Below are positions 1 to 7,153 of a stretch of 64,000 bases of DNA, piece by piece. The DNA comes from an uncultured Clostridia bacterium. GTDB lineage: Bacteria > Bacillota > Clostridia > Oscillospirales > Ruminococcaceae. The notes under the pieces were generated by a model, which saw only the letters and a list, made by a program, of their open reading frames with translations, was not told the origin of the DNA and did no database searches. The stretch is taken from contig CANQNG010000002.1 of NCBI GenBank assembly GCA_947625155.1, positions 62,001 through 126,000 of the forward strand, in the 5' to 3' direction. How positions within the stretch are numbered: position 1 is the first letter of the stretch; each line of letters begins with the position of its first letter. The position numbers and the translations under genes were made by a program.

Positions 1-2
1 AT

Positions 3-143
3 ATCCCGCCTGAAGCACCAGTCCAGCCAAGCACACCGGAAAGTGTACCAACAGACACACCGCTTGCGCCGCCGCCGATGCCTTCGCAGGGAAGTGGGGC
101 ATCCGATCTGACTGCACCTCCGCTGGATTCGATACTTACATAA
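3..143 (+). CDS. C-terminal fragment of a proline-rich protein (5' end outside window)
   Basis: An open frame enters from the left edge and ends at TAA (141-143), giving about 46 residues dominated by Pro, Ser, Thr and Ala (it begins IPPEAPVQPSTPESVP and ends APPLDSILT). Such low-complexity tails are usual in surface or linker regions, but the body of the protein lies outside the window, so no function can be given. A clear terminator follows 8 bases after the stop, which supports a real gene end. Frame and stop are seen directly; the interpretation as a surface-type tail is inference. Confidence 0.6.
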   Translation: MPPEAPVQPSTPESVPTDTPLAPPPMPSQGSGASDLTAPPLDSILT

Positions 144-151
144 TAGCTTTG

Positions 152-180
152 CGCACGGTAGCATTGCCGTGCGTTTTCTT
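152..180 (+). terminator. Intrinsic terminator after the truncated first gene
   Basis: A perfect 7-bp stem (CGCACGG 152-158 / CCGTGCG 167-173) with an 8-base loop is followed by TTTTCTT. It sits just downstream of the stop of the partial plus-strand gene. Confidence 0.75.
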
Positions 181-325
181 TTGCTTTTGCAGGTGATCTA
201 CGATCTAAAGTTGCACAAAATACAAATTTTGTGTAATTTTATGAGGGAGAAAGAGTAGGGGATAATTACCTGTGAAATTGCAAAACCTCACCCGGCTGGA
301 AACCGGGCGAGGTTTTGTGCGAGAA

Positions 326-949
326 TTACTTTTTACAGCCTCTCCTGCCGCAATTCTTGTCAAACGACGGGTTGCAGGCATAGAAATTCCGGGCATCCAG
401 CCGATCCTGCACCATGCGGGTCGCTTCACCGAACCGCTGGAAATGCACGACTTCACGCTCACGCAGATAACGGATCGGATCAATGACATCCGGGTCATCT
501 GCAAGACGCAGGATGTTGTCATAAGTGGCACGAGCTTTTTGTTCCGCAGCCATATCCTCTGTCAGGTCAGCGAATGCATCGCCCTTGGTCTGGAAATATG
601 CTGCTGTAAACGGTACACCAGATGCTGAAGCCGGGTAGATCCCAGCTGTGTGATCCACAAAGTACTTGTCAAAGCCACTTTTCTTCATTTCTTCCGGCTT
701 CAGATCACGGGTAAGCTGGTAGATAATGGCAGAGATCATCTCCATATGCGCCAGCTCCTCTGTGCCGATGTCGGTCAAAAGCCCCTTGATCTTATCCGTC
801 GGCATGGAATACCGCTGATTCAGATACCGGAGAGAGGCTGTCAGCTCACCATCTGGTCCGCCCAGCTGACTCATGATGACCTGCGCCATCTGCGGGTCAG
901 GTTTCTTGATGTTGACAGGATATTGCAGCTTTTTCTCATAGCTCCACAT
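326..949 (-). CDS. cotJC: Spore coat protein CotJC (manganese-catalase-like)
   Basis: 207 residues, the usual length for CotJC, a protein of the inner spore coat with a ferritin-like/manganese catalase fold. Diagnostic stretches include MWSYEKKLQYPVNI at the N-terminus, metal-site helices with GTEELAHMEM (about residue 62) and LREREVVHFQRFGEA (about 163), and a cysteine-rich C-terminus (NCGRRGCKK). It is the last gene of the three-gene cotJ operon, 2 bases after cotJB. In Bacillus the operon is transcribed in the mother cell under sigma-E; that control is not demonstrable here. Its presence implies that this lineage sporulates or descends from a sporulating ancestor. Catalase activity is family knowledge, not tested. 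Confidence 0.93.
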   Translation of the reverse strand: MWSYEKKLQYPVNIKKPDPQMAQVIMSQLGGPDGELTASLRYLNQRYSMPTDKIKGLLTDIGTEELAHMEMISAIIYQLTRDLKPEEMKKSGFDKYFVDHTAGIYPASASGVPFTAAYFQTKGDAFADLTEDMAAEQKARATYDNILRLADDPDVIDPIRYLREREVVHFQRFGEATRMVQDRLDARNFYACNPSFDKNCGRRGCKK

Positions 950-951
950 AC

Positions 952-1206
952 TCAGTTAGCCTCCCTTTCCCACGGATAGGGACCCTTGCCCCAGTTCCAC
1001 TTTTTTTCAGTGTCACTTTGCAGTGCTTGGATCGGACCGTAATTTTTCACGTACTCGTTGACTGCTTCCTCACGCTTATCCCGGTATTTCCGGAACAGGC
1101 GCATACCCTCAGTACAATGCGGGTGCGTGTCAAGATACAGCATCAGATCGTAAAGCGCAAAGTCGTACTTTTGGATCATCTGCATCAGCTCTTTACGGCT
1201 TTTCAT
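952..1206 (-). CDS. cotJB: Spore coat protein CotJB
   Basis: 84 residues matching the small CotJB coat protein in size and in motifs such as YDFALYDLMLYLDTHP and a C-terminal WGKGPYPWE. It overlaps the end of cotJA by 4 bases (ATGA) and precedes cotJC by 2 bases, so the three are almost certainly translated from one message. In Bacillus CotJB is needed with CotJA and CotJC for assembly of the coat components. No enzymatic motif is visible. The order cotJA-cotJB-cotJC is the canonical one, which raises confidence for all three. Confidence 0.92.
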   Translation of the reverse strand: MKSRKELMQMIQKYDFALYDLMLYLDTHPHCTEGMRLFRKYRDKREEAVNEYVKNYGPIQALQSDTEKKWNWGKGPYPWEREAN

Positions 1207-1457
1207 TTCGTACAGCCACCTCCTACGCTATCCGGTGCAAAGGGCAGATCCAGCACAGGAAACATCGTCCCGTTTTGAAAGCCCTTTTCTGAGCTGTACA
1301 CCTCTCCCCACTGCTGGAACGGCACATATGCCATTCCGGGCGGGGTCACTGCCGGAAATACACTTGTCGGCTTCGTGTTCTCTGCCGGCTGCATTGTTCC
1401 GGGCATCATCGAGGTTTCCAGCGCCTGCGCCATCTCCTCAAATGCATGAAGCTCCAT
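1203..1457 (-). CDS. cotJA: Spore coat associated protein CotJA
   Basis: 84 residues. The C-terminal half has the CotJA hallmark of a tyrosine/proline segment (AYVPFQQWGEVY) followed by a G-T-x-F-P-x-L pattern (NGTMFPVLDLPF). The N-terminal half is less conserved and rich in Met, Thr and Pro. Start chosen at ATG 1455-1457, which fits the family length; the close upstream sequence (TATAGAGT) is a poor ribosome binding site. A much better one, GGAAAGGAG (1491-1499), lies 34 bases upstream with a stable hairpin between it and the ATG (see findings). First gene of the cotJ operon. Confidence 0.85.
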   Translation of the reverse strand: MELHAFEEMAQALETSMMPGTMQPAENTKPTSVFPAVTPPGMAYVPFQQWGEVYSSEKGFQNGTMFPVLDLPFAPDSVGGGCTK

Positions 1458-1868
1458 ACTCTATACTGTCGCCCGTCTTACGGCGGGCGCTCCTTTCCAT
1501 GATTCGCATGTTTCCATGCGTACTACACAATATGTCTTTCGTCTTATTTGGGTGCATACACGTGTTCAGAATGATATTATATGTCATAATAGGGTGAAAT
1601 TGGAAATTATCAAATGATCTTTGCGGATATTGTTTCCTGTTTCCAGTAAATTTACCGAAAACTCTTGACAAAGTTTGTAAGGTATGCTATAATTAAACAT
1701 GTAGTAGAATAAACTTTGTGTGAATTGTTATGATATATGACGATAGATCAGATCGGAAACCATGTATCTTTCATTTCAACATTTCTGTACGTCCGGCTAA
1801 ATAGATAACAGGATGTATTATGAAAAGAAAGGAGTTCGCCGTAAACTTTTAGAAAGGAAGCTTCTGTC
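1458..1868. other. Divergent intergenic region between cotJA and the dockerin lysozyme
   Basis: 411 bases without a supported gene. On the minus strand the cotJA leader holds two hairpins: CGCATG/CATGCG with a GAAA loop (1505-1520) and GCCCGTC/GGCGGGC (1471-1488). It also has a candidate sporulation-type -10, CATATAAT (1576-1583). On the plus strand a consensus promoter (1665-1693) opens a leader of about 168 bases before the lysozyme start. That leader contains a possible 10-codon reading frame at 1820-1852 (MKRKEFAVNF). A 77-codon minus-strand frame across this region overlaps both hairpins and has no recognisable product, so it is not called. Confidence 0.6.
1665..1693 (+). promoter_or_regulatory. 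Sigma-A-type promoter for the dockerin lysozyme
   Basis: TTGACA (1665-1670), 17-base spacer, TATAAT (1688-1693), a perfect consensus match. The predicted start near 1700 leaves an unusually long leader before the ATG at 1869. Confidence 0.85.
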
Positions 1869-3386
1869 ATGATATGTAACAAAAAAAACAGATGCAGCCG
1901 TCTGTTTGCTTCGATCGGTGCCGTACTACTTGCTTCTCAGTGCATGACAGCATGTCCGTCTGTACTTGCAGCCGAAATTGAGGATGCGCAGATCCAAGCG
2001 CTCTACGATCAGTACAAATGGGAAGACCCAGAACGATTTCATGAGATCTCTACGCTTTCTGAGGATAGCGCATCCGCAAGTCAGGAAGTGGTACATGATG
2101 AACGGTTCGATGACTACATGAGGATCGATTGTATCGATGTTTCCAAGTTTCAGGGTAATATTGACTGGGAAGCTGTTGCCGCTGACGGTATATCACAGGT
2201 GATCATCCGTGCAGGATACCGTGGATATGGTGAGGCGGGTGTACTGGTGCAGGATCCGATGTTTTTAACGAATTTGGAAGGTGCAGCCAGTGCCGGACTT
2301 GAGGTCGGGGTATATTTCTATACGCAGGCAATTACAGAGGAAGAAGCCATTGAAGAAGCCGATTTTGTTCTGTCCATTTTGGAGGGCTTTCCCCTGTCTC
2401 TGCCGGTCTATTACGACATTGAAAATGTTGATTATGACAAAGGACGCATGGACAGTGCAGAATTGACGACCGAGGAGCTCACCGCACACTGTGATGTGTT
2501 CTGCTCTACGATCGAGGCTGGCGGATATGATGCTGGTGTTTATGCCAATAAGAACTGGCTGACAAACTACTTAAATGCTGCGCAGCTTGCTGAAAAATAT
2601 CACATCTGGCTGGCAGAATATAAAACGAAAGCTACTTATACAGGCGACTATCAGATGTGGCAGTATTCGAGTAAGGGACAGGTCTCGGGTATTTCTGGAA
2701 ATGTGGATATGGATGTGAATTATTCTAGGAAAGTTTCCTATGCAGCTGATGGTCTGACGCTTGCTAAGATCGGAGATACCGCTGTACCAGTCATGTCAGG
2801 AGATGGTACGATCAGTTACCGCTCTTCTGATCCTCTGGTCGCAACTGTCAACAGGAATGGCGAAGTCATGGCTGTTGGCATGGGTACTGCTCGAGTCACT
2901 GCTGTTTCAAGCAACGGATCAAGTGATTCCATTGAGATCACAGTAGCATCTGACACCCATGTGGTACTGAATTATTCGACTATGCTTTTCACAGAGTTGG
3001 GTGATACTGAGGTGCTGGTCTCCAATAGTGATGTGTTCTGGTCATTCTCCGATACACAAGTCGCTGATATTGGAGAGGATGGCACTGTAAAAGCAGTTGG
3101 CTACGGAACAGCTGAACTGATCGCCGAGGATGCAGAAGGAAACAAAGGTGTCTGCAATGTGATCGTGCTGGAGAATACACCGGAATCAGGCGACATTAAT
3201 TTTGACGGAGTTTTGAATGTTTCTGATGCCTCGTATTTGCTCTCTTATATTGCACATGCACTGCTCGGCACAAGCGGCAATATCACACAAGCACATTATG
3301 AGATCTATGATTATGATCATGATGGGCATATCGATACAACAGATGCTTCTAAGCTTCTTGCCTATTGTGCAGCATGTCTGTTCTGA
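1869..3386 (+). CDS. Secreted GH25 lysozyme (muramidase) with Ig-like repeats and a dockerin
   Basis: 505 residues. Domains in order: signal peptide (about 1-35, ending VLAA); GH25 muramidase (about 86-280) with CIDVSKFQGNIDW at its start and the catalytic-site strand VYYDIE near 180; two bacterial Ig-like (Big_2-type) repeats (about 290-435), each with a GxVxAVGxGTA-like motif; a type I dockerin at the C-terminus (about 443-505) with two calcium-loop repeats, INFDGVLNVSDAS and DYDHDGHIDTTDAS. GH25 enzymes cleave the MurNAc-GlcNAc bond of peptidoglycan. A dockerin should let it dock onto a cohesin scaffold outside the cell, an unusual location for a lysozyme. Site GAAAGGAAGC lies upstream of the ATG. 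Domain calls are from motifs; scaffold binding is inference. Confidence 0.93.
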   Translation: MICNKKNRCSRLFASIGAVLLASQCMTACPSVLAAEIEDAQIQALYDQYKWEDPERFHEISTLSEDSASASQEVVHDERFDDYMRIDCIDVSKFQGNIDWEAVAADGISQVIIRAGYRGYGEAGVLVQDPMFLTNLEGAASAGLEVGVYFYTQAITEEEAIEEADFVLSILEGFPLSLPVYYDIENVDYDKGRMDSAELTTEELTAHCDVFCSTIEAGGYDAGVYANKNWLTNYLNAAQLAEKYHIWLAEYKTKATYTGDYQMWQYSSKGQVSGISGNVDMDVNYSRKVSYAADGLTLAKIGDTAVPVMSGDGTISYRSSDPLVATVNRNGEVMAVGMGTARVTAVSSNGSSDSIEITVASDTHVVLNYSTMLFTELGDTEVLVSNSDVFWSFSDTQVADIGEDGTVKAVGYGTAELIAEDAEGNKGVCNVIVLENTPESGDINFDGVLNVSDASYLLSYIAHALLGTSGNITQAHYEIYDYDHDGHIDTTDASKLLAYCAACLF

Positions 3387-3393
3387 TATTTTG

Positions 3394-3427
3394 GAAAGCC
3401 GGATCGTTTGTCCGGCTTTCTTTTTTA
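3394..3427 (+). terminator. Intrinsic terminator after the GH25 gene
   Basis: Perfect 10-bp stem GAAAGCCGGA (3394-3403) / TCCGGCTTTC (3411-3420), 7-base loop, then TTTTTTAT. Confidence 0.92.
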
Positions 3428-3471
3428 TCGGCTGTCTTGATGCTTATTTTGAAATTTTTTCATTTTAGGGG

Positions 3472-3500
3472 TTGATTTTTTTCCTCAGATATGGTATAAT
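3472..3500 (+). promoter_or_regulatory. Promoter of tRNA-Ser
   Basis: TTGATT (3472-3477), 17-base spacer, TATAAT (3495-3500), ending 11 bases before the first base of the tRNA. Confidence 0.85.
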
Positions 3501-3511
3501 AAAAATGTCGT

Positions 3512-3605
3512 GGAGATGTATCGAAGTGGTCATAACGAGAACGACTCGAAATCGTTTGATCGGTGATGAGCCGGTTCGTGGGTTCGAATCCCACCATCTC
3601 CGCCA
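3512..3605 (+). tRNA. tRNA-Ser (anticodon CGA)
   Basis: 94 bases including an encoded CCA. Acceptor stem GGAGATG (3512-3518) pairs with CATCTCC (3595-3601); discriminator G. Anticodon stem AACGA/TCGTT encloses CTCGAAA, giving anticodon CGA (codon UCG). A long variable arm (class II) precedes the T-arm GTGGG-TTCGAAT-CCCAC. A stand-alone unit with its own promoter and terminator. Confidence 0.95.
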
Positions 3606-3612
3606 CGATCAA

Positions 3613-3644
3613 AAACGCCGCTCTGTTGCGGCGTTTCTTGTTAT
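3613..3644 (+). terminator. Intrinsic terminator of the tRNA-Ser unit
   Basis: 9-bp stem AAACGCCGC (3613-3621) / GCGGCGTTT (3628-3636) with a 6-base loop, followed by a T-rich stretch (TTTCTTGTT). Confidence 0.85.
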
Positions 3645-3688
3645 ATTCCTCAACTCCATAGAATGGTAACAGAATAGGAGCATGACAA

Positions 3689-4528
3689 ATGAAAGAATTA
3701 CATCAGCAATTTCTGACGGGTGAACGGGCACTGTTTATGGCTGCTGACCTGCATTTGCAGGACTGCCTGTTCGATGACGGTGAATCCCCACTGAAACACA
3801 GCAAAAATATAACACTGGACAGCTGTTTGTTCAAATGGAAGTATCCGCTTTGGTACAGTGAAAACATATCCATGCGGCATTGCTCCGTCTTTGAAATGGG
3901 GCGTGCAGGTATTTGGTATACAGATCATATCACTGTGACGGATTGTATGTTTGAAGCACCCAAGAATTTTCGCCGCTGCAATGGCGTTGTACTGGAGCGT
4001 GTAAGCTTTTCCAATGCAGCCGAAACACTCTGGCAATGCCGGAATATCCGGATGCAGGATGTGACTGCCAAGGGCGATTATTTTGCCATGAACTGCTCCT
4101 GCGCAGAAGTGGAGGGATTGAAGCTTGTGGGAAATTATTGCTTTGACGGGGCTAAGGATGTGACAATACGCAGCTCTTCCCTGCTCAGCAAAGATGCATT
4201 CTGGAACTGTGAGAATATCACGATCTATGATTCTTTCATTTCCGGTGAATATTTTGGCTGGAATTCCAGAAATATCCGACTAGTCAATTGTACCGTTGAG
4301 AGTTTGCAGGGATTTTGCTACATAGAAGATCTTGTCATGGAAAATTGTAAGCTCCTGCATACCAGTCTTGCCTTTGAGTATTCGACAGTCAATGCTGACA
4401 TCATAAGCCATGTCGATAGTGTAAAAAACCCCTCCGGCGGTATCATCCGGGCAAGATCCATTGGTGAGATCATTCTTGAACCCGAAAAGATCGACCCGGC
4501 TAAGACAAAGATACTTTGTGAGGAATGA
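3689..4528 (+). CDS. DUF3737-family right-handed beta-helix protein
   Basis: 279 residues made of short repeating turns of the type (H/N)ITxxDSxF, e.g. SKNITLDSCLF, TDHITVTDCMF, CENITIYDSFI. This is the pattern of a parallel beta-helix and of the DUF3737 family, whose biochemical role is unknown. No signal peptide or membrane segment, so cytoplasmic. It ends 3 bases before the MalY-type gene and probably forms a two-gene operon with it. Some members lie next to metabolic enzymes, but no substrate can be inferred. Start is ATG 3689; no strong GGAGG is seen (AATAGGAGCATGACAA precedes it, giving AGGAG at 3676-3680). Confidence 0.82.
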   Translation: MKELHQQFLTGERALFMAADLHLQDCLFDDGESPLKHSKNITLDSCLFKWKYPLWYSENISMRHCSVFEMGRAGIWYTDHITVTDCMFEAPKNFRRCNGVVLERVSFSNAAETLWQCRNIRMQDVTAKGDYFAMNCSCAEVEGLKLVGNYCFDGAKDVTIRSSSLLSKDAFWNCENITIYDSFISGEYFGWNSRNIRLVNCTVESLQGFCYIEDLVMENCKLLHTSLAFEYSTVNADIISHVDSVKNPSGGIIRARSIGEIILEPEKIDPAKTKILCEE

Positions 4529-4531
4529 GCG

Positions 4532-5698
4532 ATGCGATACAATTTTGATACTGTCATCGACAGAGCTAATACCAATTCCTATAAATGGGACGTTGCAGAG
4601 GGAGAACTGCCCATGTGGGTGGCAGATATGGATCTCCGGACTGCCCCGGAGATCATTGCTGCCATTCAGGAACGGGCAGCACACGGCATTTTTGGGTATT
4701 CCACGCTGCCGGATAGTTGGTATGATGCCTATATCTGTTGGTGGAAAGAACGGCATGGCGTGGTATTCCAAAAGGATCAGCTTCTTTTCAGCACTGGCGT
4801 TATCCCGACCATTTCAAGCTGCGTCCGGAAACTGACAACGCCAGCCGAAAATGTGCTGCTGCTGACACCGGTCTACCATATTTTTTACAACTGTATCCGC
4901 AATAACGGGAGAAATGTACTCCCCTGCCCTCTTGTCTATGCAGATGGCTGCTACTGTATCGACTGGACAGCACTGGAGCAAGGACTTTCTGACCCGCAGA
5001 CCACGCTTATGCTGCTCTGCGATCCCCACAACCCGATCGGAAAGATCTGGGACAGGGAGACCCTTGACCGCATCGGAACGCTTGCCTATGAGAATGGTGT
5101 GATCGTGCTGTCTGATGAGATCCACTGCGACATCACAGATCCCGGTCTATCCTATGTGCCGTTTGCTTCTGTTTCGGAGCTATGCGCACAAAACAGTATC
5201 ACCTGCCTCTCCCCTACTAAAGCATTTAATCTGGCAGGACTGCAGACCTCTGCCGCCGTTGTCCCGAACCAACAGCTTCGTCATAAGGTCTGGCGGGCAT
5301 TAAATACGGACGAGGTCGCGGAACCAAATGCCTTTGCCGTGCAGGCAGCGGTCGCAGCATTCCGCTATGGAGGGGCGTGGCTTGACGAGCTGCGTGAATA
5401 CCTCTACACAAGCAAGCAGCTCGTCAAGGCGTTTCTGGAGGAACATATCCCGAGCATCCGGCTCGTTCCCTCAGAAGCAACGTATCTGCTGTGGCTGGAC
5501 TGTTCTGCTGTTTGTACGGATGCAAAGGATCTGGCAGGAGCGATCCGGAAAACGACCGGTCTGTATCTTTCAGACGGGGTGCAGTACGGAAATGGAGAAC
5601 AGTTTCTTCGCCTAAACATCGCTTGTCCCAAAGTGATCCTGACAGACGGTCTGCATCGGCTGCAAAAAGCGATAGAAGCATATGCCAAGATCCATTAA
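4532..5698 (+). CDS. MalY/PatB-family PLP-dependent C-S beta-lyase (cystathionine beta-lyase-like)
   Basis: 388 residues, typical for the MalY/PatB branch of fold-type I aminotransferases. Hallmarks: N-terminal TNSYKWD and LPMWVADMDL (family KWD...WVADMDF), CDPHNPIGKIW (about 168-178), SDEIHCD with the PLP-binding Asp (about 195-201), and the Schiff-base lysine in SPTKAFNLAGLQ (about 229). These enzymes cleave cystathionine or cysteine S-conjugates to a thiol, pyruvate and ammonia; some act as regulators. Which substrate is used here cannot be told. Translation is likely coupled to the preceding gene (TGA, 3 bases, ATG). Convergent with pdxR; only a weak hairpin lies between them. Confidence 0.9.
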   Translation: MRYNFDTVIDRANTNSYKWDVAEGELPMWVADMDLRTAPEIIAAIQERAAHGIFGYSTLPDSWYDAYICWWKERHGVVFQKDQLLFSTGVIPTISSCVRKLTTPAENVLLLTPVYHIFYNCIRNNGRNVLPCPLVYADGCYCIDWTALEQGLSDPQTTLMLLCDPHNPIGKIWDRETLDRIGTLAYENGVIVLSDEIHCDITDPGLSYVPFASVSELCAQNSITCLSPTKAFNLAGLQTSAAVVPNQQLRHKVWRALNTDEVAEPNAFAVQAAVAAFRYGGAWLDELREYLYTSKQLVKAFLEEHIPSIRLVPSEATYLLWLDCSAVCTDAKDLAGAIRKTTGLYLSDGVQYGNGEQFLRLNIACPKVILTDGLHRLQKAIEAYAKIH

Positions 5699-5723
5699 AG
5701 AAAAGTCTGGCGGTCTTTTGGTT

Positions 5724-7031
5724 TCAATAGTAGATGATCAGCTTGTGCAGATCGTGACCCGGCGGAACACGGTAGTATTCTGAAAGCAGCGCTGCATGAA
5801 AGCCTTGTTCCCGCACGATCTGCAATACCTCTTTGTCCGGTTTGTCCGTCTGAAAGGTAACTACACAGTGCATTCCCGCCTGATTGCCGGAAACCTTGGC
5901 ATCCTGAAATATACCACCCTTGGCAATACTGTCCATTAGCCGTTCCCTGCTATCCTTGCAATGTCTGCGCAGCCGGCGGATATGCTTTTCAAAATAGCCT
6001 TCTTCGATAAATCGTGCCAGCGTATACTGCTCAAAGGCAGAAACCGGGCAGGAAAGACTTTGCAAACGTTCCCGGAAACGTTTCATAAGCGTTTGGGGAA
6101 GGATCATATAACCAATACGGATCGTTGGTGTCAGGCTTTTGGTGAAGGTATTCATGTAGATGACCCGATCTGTCACATCAAAGCTGAACATGGATGGTAT
6201 CGGACGGGCGGAGAGCCGGAACTCGCTGTCATAATCGTCCTCGATGATATACCGCCCCTCTGAAGCCCACCCAAGCAGTGCATAGCGTTTGGCTACAGAG
6301 GTAATGACCCCGGTCGGAAAATGATGTGACGGCGAAATATGCACCACATCAGCCTCCGAACGCCGCAGTGCCTCCATATCGATCCCGTCCTCCTGCATGG
6401 GGATCAGGTGCAGCTTCATGCCAAGGCTTTTGTAAATATCCGCAATTTTCCGATGACCGGGTTCTTCGACCGCCATCACAGAATGCTCACCTAGCAAAAT
6501 GCGAATGAGAATGTATAGGTACTCCGTCCCCGCACCAACGATGACCTGTTCCGGAGAAATTTCCATATTCCGGAAGCTTTTCAGATACCCGGCGATCGCT
6601 TTCCGGAGCGCATAAGCACCCTCCGCAGGCGGACGTGTTGCCAGTCTGACATGGTTCGATACCAGTTCTTCCCGCATCAGTTTTGCCCACACGGAAAATG
6701 GAAAAAGTGACGCAAGCGGTTCTGCCGGATGTTCTACGGAGGCAGTCACCTCTTCTGTCAGCGTTTTTTGTGGTAAGACAGGCACACCGGTAAGTTTCTC
6801 CACAAAGTATCCTTTTTTGGCTATAGAACGAATATATCCCTCAGCAATTAGCTGCCCGTATGCATTTTCCACAGTGGAAATGCTGATCCCGTTCTGTTCT
6901 GCAAAGGCACGCTTGGAAGGGAGCTTCTCTCCACTGCGGAGCATCCCGGTCTCAATATCCTGACGAATATGATCATAGATCTGAATATATACCGGGTCAG
7001 AACTGTTTTTGTCCAGCACATACATCAACAT
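5724..7031 (-). CDS. pdxR: MocR/PdxR-type regulator (GntR HTH fused to aminotransferase domain)
   Basis: 435 residues. The N-terminal GntR winged helix (about 10-75: VYIQIYDHIRQDIETGML, LPSKRAFAEQNGISISTVENAY) is followed by a fold-type I aminotransferase-like domain (about 100-435) with a IIEDDYDSEFR motif and the PLP lysine in NTFTKSLTPTIRIGYM. Such proteins sense pyridoxal 5'-phosphate and control pdxST. It is divergent from pdxS, which supports the PdxR role. Start placed at ATG 7031 because AAAAGGAG lies 7 bases before it; an upstream in-frame extension to 7118 would overlap the promoter region. Calling it pdxR rather than another MocR member rests on the neighbourhood. Confidence 0.88.
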   Translation of the reverse strand: MLMYVLDKNSSDPVYIQIYDHIRQDIETGMLRSGEKLPSKRAFAEQNGISISTVENAYGQLIAEGYIRSIAKKGYFVEKLTGVPVLPQKTLTEEVTASVEHPAEPLASLFPFSVWAKLMREELVSNHVRLATRPPAEGAYALRKAIAGYLKSFRNMEISPEQVIVGAGTEYLYILIRILLGEHSVMAVEEPGHRKIADIYKSLGMKLHLIPMQEDGIDMEALRRSEADVVHISPSHHFPTGVITSVAKRYALLGWASEGRYIIEDDYDSEFRLSARPIPSMFSFDVTDRVIYMNTFTKSLTPTIRIGYMILPQTLMKRFRERLQSLSCPVSAFEQYTLARFIEEGYFEKHIRRLRRHCKDSRERLMDSIAKGGIFQDAKVSGNQAGMHCVVTFQTDKPDKEVLQIVREQGFHAALLSEYYRVPPGHDLHKLIIYY

Positions 7032-7075
7032 GATATTTCTCCTTTTGGTATGCTTAAAAAATATAACTTTGGCTA

Positions 7076-7104
7076 TTGTTATCATGCCACACATATAGTA
7101 TACT
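7076..7104 (+). promoter_or_regulatory. Promoter of pdxST
   Basis: TTGTTA (7076-7081), 17 bases, TATACT (7099-7104). The -10 lies in the 12-bp palindrome ATAGTATACTAT (7095-7106). The weaker -35 is what one expects of a promoter needing an activator such as PdxR; that need is inference. Confidence 0.7.
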
Positions 7105-7125
7105 ATAAGAAACGGCATTTGTCAA
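7097..7125 (-). promoter_or_regulatory. Promoter of pdxR
   Basis: On the minus strand TTGACA (7120-7125), 17 bases, TATACT (7097-7102). Its -35 falls within a perfect GGCATT-TGTC-AATGCC inverted repeat (7114-7129), and its -10 is shared with the opposing pdxS promoter. Confidence 0.75.
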
Positions 7126-7153
7126 TGCCTGAAACTGAAAAGGAGAAATGGAT

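Noticed and set aside
1438-1671. 77-codon minus-strand frame upstream of cotJA
   Set aside because: Passes through both leader hairpins, overlaps cotJA out of frame and matches no known coat protein.
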